Below, one piece after another: positions 1-11,590 of a stretch of 64,000 bases of DNA (its first letter is position 1; each line of letters starts with the position of its first letter). The stretch spans positions 130,001-194,000 of the forward strand of contig JAMWET010001354.1 of assembly GCA_024036415.1 (NCBI GenBank), given 5' to 3'. The notes under the pieces are model-generated. The model worked only from the letters and a program-made list of their open reading frames with translations. It searched no databases and was not told the DNA's origin. This stretch comes from Prochilodus magdalenae (Eukaryota; Chordata; Actinopteri; Characiformes; Prochilodontidae). Both the position numbers and the translations under genes were made by a program.

Positions 1-28
1 AGATAGATAGATAGATAGATAGATAATA
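1..28. repeat. (GATA)n microsatellite, cut by window edge
   Basis: Perfect GATA tetranucleotide run at the left edge. Confidence 0.95.
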
Positions 29-470
29 CCATCCCTATCCATTTAGTCAGGACAAAACCTCTTGTTTTATATACATTTATGTAAACTTATTTAAACAACA
101 GCAAGTGAACTGAAGTACTGAAGTACAGCTTTCTTTAAATCAGAGTAAATGAATAAGTTTAAGATTAAAGATCTGAGATTAATATTAAACATCACTGGCG
201 AACAGACTCTCCCAAAAGGAACTTGGATAGCACTTCAGCATTGTTGTGAATGGATTGGATATGTTTCTTAAGTGACAGTCGTTGTTATTAATAACTCCTG
301 AGAAAAGAAAGGAAAGAAAAAAAGAAAAGCCATCACTGTGTTAGAAATGCATTACCCAAAACAAAACAGAAAGAAGCAAGCCTGAGACAGGGACAGCTTT
401 AGTGCCTTCGCCATCTGAACAGGGGCATTAAATGTGTCACAGTTCTCTGTCTTATCACATGGGAAAAGAA
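29..470. other. Unique sequence, nothing recognised
   Basis: AT-rich non-coding sequence with no ORF, repeat or motif that I can support. Confidence 0.5.
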
Positions 471-900
471 AGACGGGGCCACTGGAGACCAGTTCCTGGC
501 TCCTCCTGTGCTGTGCTGGGCTCAGAACCGGAACGGAGCCCTTGGTCTAGTGACCTGTTTCGACGACAGTCCAGGGGAATCCACATCTGACAAAAGAAAC
601 CGCCGCGTTCTGCCACTAATTAAGACCCAACCTCATTAGGCCTCCCTTCTCAGACATCTCTCGCCGACTCCAAAATGTCTTCCCACTGTTTGCTCACTCC
701 TCTGCTTTATGACTTCAACTCCGTTGTGGTGAGCGGGTAAAGTGGTTAAATCTGATAAATGAGGCAATCTTTAAATATTAATTATGCATTAATTACATTC
801 ATAAGACAAAACAAACTCCCGGTTAAAGATTCATGAGGAGCCGGCTTGGTTTACTTCCTATTCTTTTGTCCAATGCGATCGCAGCGAGTAGCTGAAGGGA
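471..900. promoter_or_regulatory. Candidate conserved non-coding element
   Basis: Repeat-free block of moderate GC with several homeodomain cores (CTAATTAAG near 616, TTAAATATTAATT near 770) and an ATTATGCATTAAT motif at 781-793 that joins a POU half-site (ATGCAT) to TTAATTA. This texture is typical of enhancers around developmental regulators. No alignment could be made. Confidence 0.3.
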
Positions 901-1389
901 GGGAATTTGTTTTGGTGCCGAGCGGAGGAAAACACAGCTCTCCTTCACCTGTGAATGAACTAGACAGGACGAAGGGATGAAACAAGAATTTGTAAATTGC
1001 TTAAAAGAAGCACAGAGGTGGAAAGATGACACAGGGACGATGTCTCTAAGCTACTTTGACCTATGACCCCTAGGCCCTTGCTTCTCATCTTAGATTACAG
1101 CACATGTGGGGCACCGTGACCCCATACCGTGCCGCTGACCTTGAGTGGGGATGCATTCTTGCAACTGCATCTCGGGTAGCTCTGCCTACAGGGAAAGTCC
1201 ACCCATGTTAAATTTCTGCATAGCTGTATGGATCAGACGCAAGCGTCATCCAGAGGACGTTAATGTGAAAGGCACCATGTAGTAGAAGTTTACGGAGTCC
1301 AGTTTGTTCACATGTTGATCATAGAAAACAAACGTCTTAATTGCTTCTAAAAGCTGCCACACAGAAAATGACTATACATGGTGTATTTA
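901..1389. other. Unique sequence, nothing recognised
   Basis: No coding-like ORF, repeat or motif of note. Confidence 0.45.
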
Positions 1390-1629
1390 TGAATATGCTG
1401 GCCTGATGCCAAAAATATTGTTTTATAATATTTCTGAGATAAAATGTTAAGCTAAAAAACATTTTTATACAGCACATTATTATACATAATAGCTATATGA
1501 GTATGCTGGTCTGATGCCAGAAATATCATTTAATATGCTATTATACATAATGCATATATAAATGTGTATATATGAATTATGAATAAATTATGAATATTTT
1601 TAAGACTGGATGCTAGCAAATAACATGTT

Positions 1630-1665
<36 letters not shown>

Positions 1666-2120
1666 ATATGTATATATGTATATACAAGATACATGATATA
1701 TATTACATATATGCTGGATGGCAGAAATATATATATATATATTTTGGTTTTACAATATTTATACAATATAATCATTTTATTACAAAAAAGTTAGTATACA
1801 TATATAATATAATATAATATAGTATTATATAATATAGTATTATATAATATAATATAGTATTATATAATATAATATAATATAATATAATATAATATAATAT
1901 AATATAATATAATATGATTGATATGATATAATATAATATAATATAATATAATATAATATAATATAATATAATATAATATAATATAATATAATATAATATA
2001 ATATAATATAATATAATATAATATAATATAATATAATATAGTATTATATGATATATGTGTATATACATTGTTTTTGCAATATTTCTGAGATAAGTTGGCT
2101 TAAAAAAATAACTTTTGTCA
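1390..2120. repeat. Degenerate repeat enclosing TA and TATAA satellites
   Basis: Units beginning GATGCCA(A/G)AAATAT recur at about 1405 and 1513, with weaker copies near 1607 and 1710. The segment containing AATATTTCTGAGATAA near 1428 reappears in the same orientation near 2078. Between them are (TA)n at 1632-1661 and a (TATAA)n pentanucleotide array at about 1803-2046 with occasional TAGTAT variants. The open frames here are simple-repeat artefacts. Confidence 0.85.
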
Positions 2121-2883
2121 TTCATTCATGGTGAAGAGATATTTGTAGAACACCATAAACAAAAATAATCTCTAAACATTACATCAACATTGAAGACAAC
2201 ACAGCCCCTGGTTCCCATCACCTTCAGTATAAGGCTGAATCTATCCATGCAGACTGCGTTTCCCAGTAAGATATAGCACAGAAGCCAGGGGTTGATCACT
2301 CAGCGTATTCTGACAAGTTTCCACACCATCTTTATCAAACTCAGTGCCATCCAGTGCATCCCATCACCTCTTGTCATCTCCAAGACAGCACACACTCTTT
2401 AACTGCTGACCACAGCACTTTCAGAGTAAGAGAAACCAAAAAAACCAAACACAACAAACACAACAGAAACCTAACACCCCTTCCTGTAACCTTCCCCTCC
2501 TGCCTCCTCACCCTAAGCGCGCTCTCTCTCTCTCTCCTGAGTTCAATCTACGTCCCTGCCCTAATAAATATTTTACAGGTGGAAAGTTTAGTAAACAGAG
2601 GCGTACAGGGGCTGTAGTTGCCGAAGAGATGGATCGTCAGGGGAACAGGTGAGGGGTATGCTGGGATCTCCCTATTGGCAGGGGTAGCTTCTAGGGAATG
2701 TCATTGAGCCAAGCCAAGCCCAACCTACTCCTTAATAAAATAAGGCATGTCAATCATCGTATGACCGCCTCTGCTGCGCCATGTCAGCTGTCTCAGAGAT
2801 GTGTGTGGTTGTCAATATTGCATTGCCATTGCCATATCTCCAAAATGGCTAATTCATCTGAGGAAGAAATAGCAGTAACCTAT
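2121..2883. other. Unique sequence, nothing recognised
   Basis: Contains a short CT run near 2523-2536 but no supported gene or known repeat. Confidence 0.45.
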
Positions 2884-3415
2884 GAATCCTGTATTTATAA
2901 TGCTATAGAAATGCATTAATATGGTGTCATAAACATACATAATACCTTATAATACCAGGCATAAGCTTGTATAATTACTTATAACTAGTTATTACTACAT
3001 TTATAACACATTAGAAAACAAGAATCAGCAACTTTATAATGTCAGGTTTTATAATGCACTATAACATCTGTTCATAAGATCCTTGTAAGCAAGACTGTTG
3101 TACTAGGTCAGCTACAGCATTGAACAAGCTCTGCCTAGTCAGGTTCTAAGATAACAGGGCACCATATTCACATTGCATGTCCCATATTACCACTTACACA
3201 AACTATAAAGCCTGTAAAGACCACTTGCAATGCTTAATGAGGTTTAATGTACTGGAATTATTATATATTATAAGGCATTATGAAACCTGACATACTCCTG
3301 CATTATTAAGTATCTAAGAGACATTAAACAAGCTTATACCAAGTATTCTAAGGTGTTATGTATACAGTATAATGTCTGATAAATACATTTATATTGGATT
3401 ATGAATACAGGATTC
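2884..3415. mobile_element. Fold-back (inverted-repeat) element, family also at 6090 and 42620
   Basis: The left end GAATCCTGTATT (2884) is the reverse complement of the right end AATACAGGATTC (to 3415). Further in, a CCTTATAATACC/CATAAGCTTGT arm near 2943 pairs with AAGCTTATACC/AGGTGTTATG near 3330. There is no coding capacity. The same ATAAGG/CATAAGCTT vocabulary recurs at 6100-7200 and 42630-43170, indicating a dispersed non-autonomous DNA element family. Confidence 0.65.
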
Positions 3416-3639
3416 AAAGTCTCAGCTTTGCGGAGACATTTCTGAGGACAGTTGTTGCATAAGGAATGGGAAAACGAAAAGTCTCCACACCTGAAGTTCA
3501 AATATCATTAAAAGGCACTGTGAAAATTTAAGTCTAGATCATCTAAACGGTCACCATCAGATACATAGTGCCTACAGCTTTCATCTTTAAGAGAGAAGAG
3601 AAGATCAGGCTGCACTCGTGCTTCAGATCTGAAACAATA
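3416..3639. other. Unassigned sequence next to Tc1 remnant
   Basis: No recognisable feature; may be a decayed part of the neighbouring element. Confidence 0.35.
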
Positions 3640-4075
3640 AAGTCTGTCTGTCCATCCATCCACTGTTAGAAGACAACTCAATGCTATGGGTATGAAAGGA
3701 TGTGTTCTCACAACAATGGACTGACCGCACCAGAGTTCAGACCTCAACATCGTTGAATGTGTTTGGGATTATTTATATCACGAGAAGCATCTTTCCACTG
3801 TGAGAAGACAGCTCAATACTATGGGTCTGAAAGGATGTGTAGTTGCCAAAAAGCTCCTGTTCTCACAACAATGAACTGACTACCCCTGGATGAGCTCAGG
3901 CCCCAACATTATTGGGTGGATTTGGAATAATTTTGGATGGTGACAAACTGAAAATGTTAAACCAACTTCTAAGACTGAACTTTGGGGAGTTAGTATGGAC
4001 AACTATACCCTGTTTAGTTGCTGGAGCTTCTGTGTAATTAAAACTCAATGCAGGCTGGTTCCTGACGTTTTGCAC
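3640..4075 (+). mobile_element. Tc1-like transposon remnant, 3' part of transposase
   Basis: Translated fragments resemble the end of a Tc1 transposase DDE domain (CAGAGTTCAGACCTCAACAT encodes a QSSDLNI-like stretch followed by VECVWDYL). A segment around GAAGACAACTCAATGCTATG (3670) recurs at about 3803, so the remnant holds an internal tandem duplication of about 140 bp. Frames are broken. Confidence 0.6.
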
Positions 4076-4651
4076 TGTACTGTATATTAATGATCAGTAT
4101 TACCTGATCATCCCCAGCTAGAAATGATTTGTCCTATAACATCTCAGAATTTGCAATGTTCTGTTAATATTTTCGGCAGAAATGCTGGTTTTTTTGGTTC
4201 ACAGAAAGTTCTTTCTAAAGGTAGGAGAATGCTCCCCGCTAGCTGGGACAGTGTAAAGGATGGCTGGTGTTTTTAAATGGTCTAATAAAAAGGAGAAAAC
4301 TCCAAACGCAAAGTTTGGACCTGACAGTGACGTTGTGGTCACTGAAAGAGTCTTTTCAGCACTGATGGGCCGGTGTTGCCGAGTGATAAAATGAACTGGA
4401 GGATGTACTGCAGGCCTGTGATTATAGCCCATCCGTCTTCTGTTTGAAGGGATGATCAAAGGCCTATGGGCTAATGAGAGCAAATCATCTGAGTTACACT
4501 GCAGCTGCTGTTTCTTTTCCTTTCAAAGCAGGAACTTATAGAACGAACTCTTCACTCCAAACCAGAACTATTACAGAGGTGGTGATATTTTCATTTCAAT
4601 TCTACTGCATGAATTTGTCCACTCATGAATTTCTTACGTCACGGTGTGGCA
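4076..4651. other. Unique sequence, nothing recognised
   Basis: No supported ORF or repeat. Confidence 0.4.
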
Positions 4652-4812
4652 TGTAATTGTCAAATAGCTGGCACAAACACTTTAATCCCAGTTATAGATA
4701 GATCCTATATGTATTACCAAACGCTACTATGTTGAATGGATCATGTGGTACATTACATTAGAGTTACATCATGCATTATACATGCACTGTGAACCATTGT
4801 TATCAATCAAAT
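4652..4812 (+). repeat. Dispersed repeat, copy 1 (copy 2 at 10845)
   Basis: This stretch and 10845-10998 align in the same orientation: both contain GTCAAATA, then a GTTCAATGGA-like segment, TACATTACATT, CATGCATTATACATC-like sequence and CATTGTTATCAATCAAAT. Family unknown. Confidence 0.65.
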
Positions 4813-4899
4813 GACTGCTTTAGATCAGATTTAGATCAGAATAGTGCAGACACTGAAAGAACTTTTTCAAAAAGCCATTCAGGAGTCATTTGGAGTGGC

Positions 4900-5623
4900 T
4901 TGATGTGAGGTGGTGGGTAAGTTTGGCATTGTGAAGCATGTGAATAATCCAAGTTTCATGCTCAGCCACGCATGTGACGTAACCAAGGACAAGTCTGATT
5001 GTTGTACCTGACTAACCCAACAGCTACAACTGAGGACATGAGCCATCCTATTAATGCCAGCACCATTGGCAAATGGCTGCATGACACAGGACCTACAATG
5101 TTACAATGCCTGCCCATAACACCACGTCAACATCGCCAAAGACTGCAATGGTGTTGCGACAGACTGTTGTGGAATAACTCAGAATGGCAGCGGGTCATCT
5201 TCAGTGACGAATTATGCTTATGTCTTGGTGGAGACGACCAAAGAATCCGTGTGTGGAGGCACCGTGGCCAGCACCAAGATGGAGTTTGTTGTCATGCGCC
5301 ACATATCCTGTAGGCCCGGTGTCACTCCACCTCCAACCCTACCTCAAAATCTGCAGGAACTGTGTGAAAATATTCAGTCTGCATGGGATGAATTATCACT
5401 GTACACAATAAGGAACCTCTACAACTCCATAACGAGATGTCTAGAATGTTGCATTACCTGCCTGGAGCCATCCTGAGAGACACTAATTCTGTATGTGTAA
5501 ATATTACCCATATCAGTCTAAATGTATCATCATTCATTGCTCCTGATAACCTGTATGTTCCTTCCCAACAGCACTGCAACCCCACACTTCCTTCAGAGTG
5601 CAACTGCTCCTCTGATGATGAGT
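4900..5623 (+). mobile_element. Tc1-like element, family A, decayed transposase (copy A1)
   Basis: The translation shows LTNPTATTEDMSHPINAST, then TPRQHRQRLQWC, then VIFSDE and GGDDQRIRVWRHRG, the middle of a Tc1 transposase including the first catalytic Asp (SDE). The end near 5611-5623 reads CTGATGATGAGT, matching the family end. The catalytic core is interrupted by frameshifts and the left end is missing. Family A recurs about ten times in the window. Confidence 0.8.
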
Positions 5624-6089
5624 ATACATACACCCTGCATGTACCTTTCCACCATGATTGGCTTTGCAAAAATAAGATCCAGGCCAAAATTTTATTTGCC
5701 AAAGAACTGTAAAGCAGTGCCCCAGGCATCAGGCAGCGTATTCAAAACTATTCTCTGTAAGAACTTTCTGTGAGGGCAGCTTGTCATGGCATTAAACTCT
5801 TCAGACGCCTGGTTCCATTCACCACCACTGGGAAAAATTCTGCAAAGTTTCTGTAGAACTTCTCATGTCACACCACTCTAAATGACATAGCAATCTAGTT
5901 ATGAAGAGCCTGAGTAAGTGGAGGAAATCCTCTCTAGGTAAAGCTAACAGCGCTGTTCCATATAACCCTTTCATTCCTACATGGTTCCTGGCTTTGACAT
6001 GGAGATCCATGAAAACCTTTCGACGGTCAGGAGCCTTTGCACATATGCTGACATTTTTAAACTCACAAATCTCATTTACTAAAGATATA
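5624..6089. other. Unassigned, possibly dispersed repeat
   Basis: No TIRs, coding domain or tandem structure that I can support. Confidence 0.35.
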
Positions 6090-6678
6090 GGTAACACTTT
6101 GCAAGACTCAGGTATCCATAATGCATAATAAGCGCACTCATAAATATTCATAATGCTTTATAAAACTTGACATAAGCTTTTATAGCTGTACATAAATGTT
6201 CATAATTGAACAGATAATATGTAACACTAAAATAAAAACATACATAAACATAAAGTTAACATAACAAACTTCATGGCACAAAGAGACATAATGCATTATA
6301 CATCATATATATGTATATATGTAAATATATATATATATATACATACATATACATACATATATGGTATGGTATATAAGGGTATTCCTCTGTTTAGACTTTT
6401 TATTTAAGGCAATCTTAGATTATATAAACTTGTTATGTGTTCTTATTAACATGGAGTAATTCATAGGGCTGACCAATTACACCACTTAACCCACAGTCTA
6501 TAAATAGAGCTTATACCTGTTCATTATATGTTAGATATGCAGTTACAAAATTGAAGATACTGACAAACAGTACATAAATGTTCATAATTGAACAGATAAT
6601 ATGTAACACTAAAGTTAACATACATAAACATAAAGTTAACATAAACTTCATGGCACAAAGTGACATAATGCATTATAC

Positions 6679-6720
<42 letters not shown>

Positions 6721-7211
6721 CATACATATACATACATATATACATACATATACATACATATATGGTATGGTATATAATGGTATTCCTCTGTTTAGACTTC
6801 TTATTTAAGGCAATCTTACATTATATAAACTTGTTATGTGTTCTTATTAACATGGAGTAATTCATAGGGCTGACCAATAACACCACTTAACCCACAGTCT
6901 ATAAACAGAGCTTATAACTGTTCATTATATGTTAGATATGCAGTTATAAAATTGAAGATACTGACAAACAGTATCAGAGAGTATGTTGGAGTTTAGCACC
7001 ACTGTACATAGATATTATAAGGCACTATGTTACTTTGTACTATAGAGCTTTACACTGCGGTGGTCAAACAGTTCATGTCCATGATTATGACCATTTATGT
7101 GCATGTATAAAGGCTTATGTCAAGTATTAAAAAGCATTAAGAATGCTTTATAGATCTTTATGAATGTTTTTATAAAGCTTTATGAATGCCTGATTCATAG
7201 AAAGTGCCACC
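6090..7211. mobile_element. Non-autonomous DNA element with internal tandem duplication
   Basis: Ends are imperfect inverted repeats: GGTAACACTTTGCAAG at 6090 against the complement of AAAGTGCCACC at 7201-7211 (GGTGGCACTTT), followed on both sides by ATGCATAA/ATAAAGC-type sequence. Inside, 6188-6569 is repeated as 6570-6970 (period 382 bp) and the second copy carries a longer (TA)n at 6680-6714. No coding capacity. Related to the elements at 2884 and 42620. Confidence 0.65.
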
Positions 7212-8438
7212 ACAAGTTATTTATGTTGTTTATAGGAAACCAAAAACAGTTCTAAGGCATCTACTGGCAGCTTATTTGGTGTATGTGATAGTGGATGAGG
7301 GAGGGAGAGAGAGAGACGAATTGGGTGAGGGTGCTTGCCTATGTGTGTGTGTTAGGGGTGGTGGTGGGAAGGGGTGGTGTGCAGGGTGCAAACGCGGTGA
7401 CAGCAGTGAGATCCGTGCTGAAACACTAGCCGACCCCGGCGGGCCAGCCACACAGGCTGCGAGTGGGCTCTAGCTCTGGGGAGGATAATTGGAGCAGCGC
7501 AGGCAACATATGGCCAAGCAGGGGAGCCTGCTGCTGCAGCAGCTGTGGACTGGTGCTGGAGATCAGAAGCACATTAAAGAGACTGTCCCCCCCCCACACT
7601 CAACCCCCAACCATCCCCGCCCCACCCCACCGCCCTCCTCGCTCGGCCTACCCTCCCTCACTCTCTACTCCTCCTCCTGCTCCCGTCCTCTCTCTCTCTT
7701 TCTCTGAAAACACTTATTTAAATGACAGCTCTTAACTGACCCCCCAACCCCCCCTCCTCCATCCCCGCTCGCATGCCCCCAGGCAGCTCTTAATGCAGAG
7801 GTAGAGTGAGAGGGAGACAGAGAGAGAGGCAAGAGAGAGGGTGTGCCAATAAACTTCTCCTTTCTCCCCCCTCTCTCTCTTTCTCTCACTATATCACCCA
7901 TCTTGCTTGGAAGTACTGGGAGCGAAAGTGATGGTTTGTTATTTTTCATCTTCTCTCACACTACCTTTCTCTGTCTCCCCCCATCTCCCAAACTGTAACC
8001 CAGCGAGCGGCAAAGTTGATGTGAAGTATATACGAAGCTTCCTGCGTAGCGCCAAACACATCAGGCCGGCTGGGGAGCTCAGAAGGCAGAGCAGTGACAG
8101 CTCCTGTTCTGAACATGCTGATCCAAAGCATGGGGAAAAAGAAATAGCCATGTTCTCTGTGAGCGTGGAGAAAGAAAGAAGCACAAAGAGATACAGAAGG
8201 ATAATTGTGCACCTGGTGGAGCAGCGCTAGACACAGCATCTATTTGCGCATCTCTGCCTAATATCTAGATGTACGTAGACAAATGTTTGAACACAACTCC
8301 GAGGAAGATTTAGCTGAAATATTCATATGTCTTCCTCTGGGAGAGCCGTGGATTATTTCCCTCAGTGAGCAGACTAGTGCGGAGCGAGAGGATGATTAAA
8401 AGGAGTGAGGTCATTGCTGTAAAGTCTCTGACATCATA
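7212..8438. promoter_or_regulatory. Unique GC-balanced region, conserved-looking blocks
   Basis: No believable ORF. Repeat-free blocks at about 7395-7590 and 7990-8280 have the composition of conserved non-coding DNA, separated by C-rich and CT-rich low-complexity stretches (7590-7900). Function inferred from texture only. Confidence 0.25.
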
Positions 8439-8960
8439 CACTCATCGTCAAAAAGAGCAGCTGCACCCAGAAGGAAGTGTCGGATTGCAGTGGCATTGGG
8501 AAGGAAGATAAAGGTTACCAGGAACAATAAATGATGATAGATTTAGACTGATATGGGGAATATTTACTGAGCTACACATACAGAAGTAGTGTCTCTCAGT
8601 ATGGCACCAGGTCACCATGTTGGCTAATACAACATGCCAGGGATATCAGCATGGAGGTGTAGAGGATCCTAATGGTGTCCTGTGATAATCCATCCCATGC
8701 AGCTTGAATATTCTAACACAGTTCCTGCAGATTTTGCGGTAGGGGTGGAGGTGGAGTGACACCAGGCCTGCAGGACATGTGACACGTGACCTCACCTTGG
8801 TGCTGACCATGGTGCCTCCACACATGGATTCATTGGTCGTCTCCACCAAGCTGGGACTCATCACTGAAGATGACCTGCTGACATTCTGAGTCACTCCATG
8901 ACAGGCTGTGGTGACGTTAATGCGGTGTTAAGAGCGGTCGTCATAACTCTGCGTATATGA
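8439..8960 (-). mobile_element. Tc1-like element, family A, partial (copy A2)
   Basis: Starts after TA (8437-8438) with CACTCATCGTCAAAAAG, the family A terminal repeat. It contains GGAAGATAAAGGTTACCAGG and the complement of the transposase DDE region (TGACTCACT, CATCACTGAAGATGACC). It ends abruptly near 8960, so one end is lost. Confidence 0.75.
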
Positions 8961-9149
8961 GACAATTCATCGCTTGGTTCATGTCGGGCTCCCAGACGCT
9001 TCATGTTTCTGGTGGGTGCCGTCTTCTATGCACTGCTGCCAGCAATGTGCTATGGAAGTGTAATATCCATATGACCGGTTTAGCATGCAATGTGTCCATA
9101 AGACCATTCCTCTTCCTGGAGCCCTGCAATGTGATCCGTCTCCAACTCT
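8961..9149. other. Spacer between two transposon remnants
   Basis: Not recognised; could be a diverged part of the following family B remnant. Confidence 0.3.
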
Positions 9150-9515
9150 TTCAACTGCTCAGTTTTGGATGTAGGCCATATCAATGTTCAAACACTTGCA
9201 TTAAAGAATTGTGCCATTGGGACAGATTTGGTAGATGCCTTCCCTGGCACAATTTTAAGGAGAGTTTCCTGTAGGCTGGGATTTTGCCACTTCTCATATA
9301 ACTGTACACTTCCAAACACCTGCAAATCCAGCTACTTCCTTCACACTATGGTCTTTGGCACGACCAAATGTAATCACTACTTTTAGCCAATCAGTCACAT
9401 CTGCTTTGGAGCCATTTTCCACACATGGAACGAGACACTCACTGCACTATACTACCTCTTTTCAATCCCACACCCATCATCTTCATGCAGGGACATCTGC
9501 TGGACCCTGAGGATT
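9150..9515 (-). mobile_element. Tc1-like family B remnant
   Basis: Shares with 20560-20965, 22465-22815 and 56290-56700 the blocks GATTTGGTAGATGCCTTCC, CCTGTAGGCTGGGATTTTGCC and CCATTTTCCACACATGG. In the + copy at 20609 these translate to a helix-turn-helix-like stretch (HSVKEVAESAGVWKLTVIGV), as in the N-terminal domain of Tc1 transposases. Confidence 0.6.
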
Positions 9516-9880
9516 CTACCACCTTAAATATGCAAGGTGACTTGAACTTTACAGTTGATTTTTTCTATACACATTTGAATCATGTTATGTTGACACACTG
9601 AAACAACCTTCCAACTGCGTATTTCTTAGAGCAGTTGATGCTATTGGCTGATATCAAATGGATCACAATGTGGAATTGGAGCTTTATGTTTTCAGGTACT
9701 ATACTGAAAACACAGGATGCTTCTAAGATTCACATATATTCAAAATGAAAGTAGAATCACATGGTTTACTAGATTTGCTTGATTTGAAGTGTTAATTATG
9801 ATACATCAGAAAACGTGTGAACAGACACAAGCAGACACTCACAGAGAATGCAGGGTAGCTTCTTCCCGTAGGTCATTCGG
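9516..9880. other. Unique sequence, nothing recognised
   Basis: No supported feature. Confidence 0.4.
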
Positions 9881-9881
9881 G

Positions 9882-9903
9882 ACTACTACTACTACTACTA
9901 CTA

Positions 9904-9942
<39 letters not shown>

Positions 9943-9957
9943 TACACACACACACAC
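9882..9957. repeat. (CTA)n followed by (CA)n microsatellites
   Basis: About eight CTA units at 9882-9906 run directly into a CA tract to 9957 with one AAT interruption. Confidence 0.95.
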
Positions 9958-10117
9958 CATAAACAGTACCTAACTGCTTAACTGTGCAGTATATTGCCCA
10001 TACACATGTTGCACATTATGCACTTTAAATATTACCTTGTCCACCCAACACTGTACACTACTTTCAAATTTCTACATTGTATATTTATACAGTATATTAA
10101 TATGTATTTAGTATATT

Positions 10118-10119
10118 TC

Positions 10120-10166
<47 letters not shown>
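10118..10166. repeat. (CTAT)n microsatellite
   Basis: About twelve CTAT units with one TTAT variant. Confidence 0.95.
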
Positions 10167-10177
10167 TTACATATATA

Positions 10178-10299
10178 TAAAAAAAGAATACAAGTTTTTA
10201 ACACAACAAAATATATATGACAGGTGAAAGTATGGCAGAAATATAATACATATAATATGATACATCAGGAGTATATGTTTTGTATCAGGAGATACAATG

Positions 10300-10355
<56 letters not shown>

Positions 10356-10537
10356 GTTAAAATTTAACCATGCAGGTTCAGTCACACCTAACTAAATGTT
10401 TGGTTTTGGGTTTTGGATCTTATGTCCGGATACAAAACGTATACTCCTGATGTATCACATCATATTTGTTATATTTCTGCCATATTTCCACCTCTAATAT
10501 ATATTTTGTTGTGTTAAAAACTTTTATTCTTTTTTAA
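10178..10537. mobile_element. Fold-back MITE-like element with microsatellite in its loop
   Basis: Arms of about 113 bp (10178-10290 and 10425-10537) are reverse complements with few mismatches; shared pieces include AGTTTTTAACACAACAAAAT, ATGGCAGAAATATAA and GATACATCAGGAGTATA read inward from the left end. The loop holds (TA)n 10300-10320 and (GA)n 10321-10356. No coding capacity. Confidence 0.75.
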
Positions 10538-10844
10538 CACAGTTTAAAACTCTAGTTCCTCTTTCAATTAGGGAATATATTCGGAATATAGACAGATCAA
10601 CAGAATTGATCCACAACTGCTTAGAAATAAGTCTTGCTACAAAATTCCATTTTGGAGGGTATTTTGTACAGTATAATTCCATAAGTGCTATTTTATAGTT
10701 TGTTGCTCTCATTTTTATTCTACAGTAAAGCATTAAGATAAACATAAGGAGATCCATCTATAGGTAGCCGTGTCTACACTTTTGACTAGTAGTGTATGTG
10801 ACAAATAAGCTTTGATATGATATGATTTGATTTTTATTGCGGCT
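10538..10844. other. AT-rich sequence, nothing recognised
   Basis: No supported feature. Confidence 0.4.
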
Positions 10845-10998
10845 ATGTAACTGTCAAATAACTGCCACAACCAAATCAATTACAATTACAGATATACCTC
10901 ATATATTACAAAACATTACTGTGTTCAATGGACAGCGTACATTACATTGCATTTCATGCATTATACATCGACCTGGAATCATTGTTATCAATCAAATA
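10845..10998 (+). repeat. Dispersed repeat, copy 2 (copy 1 at 4652)
   Basis: Same order of shared blocks as the copy at 4652-4812, including ATCATTGTTATCAATCAAAT near its end. Confidence 0.65.
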
Positions 10999-11394
10999 AC
11001 TCTTTGTTAAATGGACATCTCCAATCTGATTAATCCAGACATCTCCAACAGCCGATTTGCTAATATGTCTATTTCTGCTACTGAACTTTGCACTTCTAAA
11101 AACACCTGTGAAATTCATAACCATTCAGAGACCTTTGATATGAAATTGTACTTTTGAGCTTACCAAATCAGGTTCTTTGTAAATCTAAAATGTTGATTTT
11201 ATGGTAGGAACCAGGGATTGTGATGTCTACTAAACCACCAGTGAACCAAAACATGTCCTGCAAGTTTTCACAAGTGATGCTAATTAAAATTAGCCATTAA
11301 AAAAAGCCATATTTTTATATAACATATGATAAAAACATTTTACATAATATACAGTTTAAATTGCTTTGTTTACATGCTATATTGTGACAAAACT
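10999..11394. other. AT-rich sequence, nothing recognised
   Basis: No supported feature. Confidence 0.4.
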
Positions 11395-11590
11395 GAGAAC
11401 ATTAGCATTCAGAATGTTAGCATTGAGAACATTAGTTTTGAGAATATTAGAACTAGGAGCATTAGTACAGACAATATTGTTAGCATTGAGAACATTAGTT
11501 TTGAGAATATTAGCACTGAGAACATTGGTATTGAGAATAATAGCAAAAAACTAATGTTGGCACTGAGAACATTAGTGTTGATAATATTAA
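11395..11590. repeat. 15-bp minisatellite
   Basis: About a dozen imperfect copies of GAGAACATTAGCATT and variants (GAGAATATTAGTTTT, GAGAACATTGGTATT), some units shifted by 3 bp. Because the unit is a multiple of three, a frame stays open and reads as ENISI-type repeats, but nothing else suggests a protein. Confidence 0.85.

Noticed and set aside
1772..2125. 117-residue Tyr-Ile repeat frame
   Set aside because: Translation of the (TATAA)n satellite.
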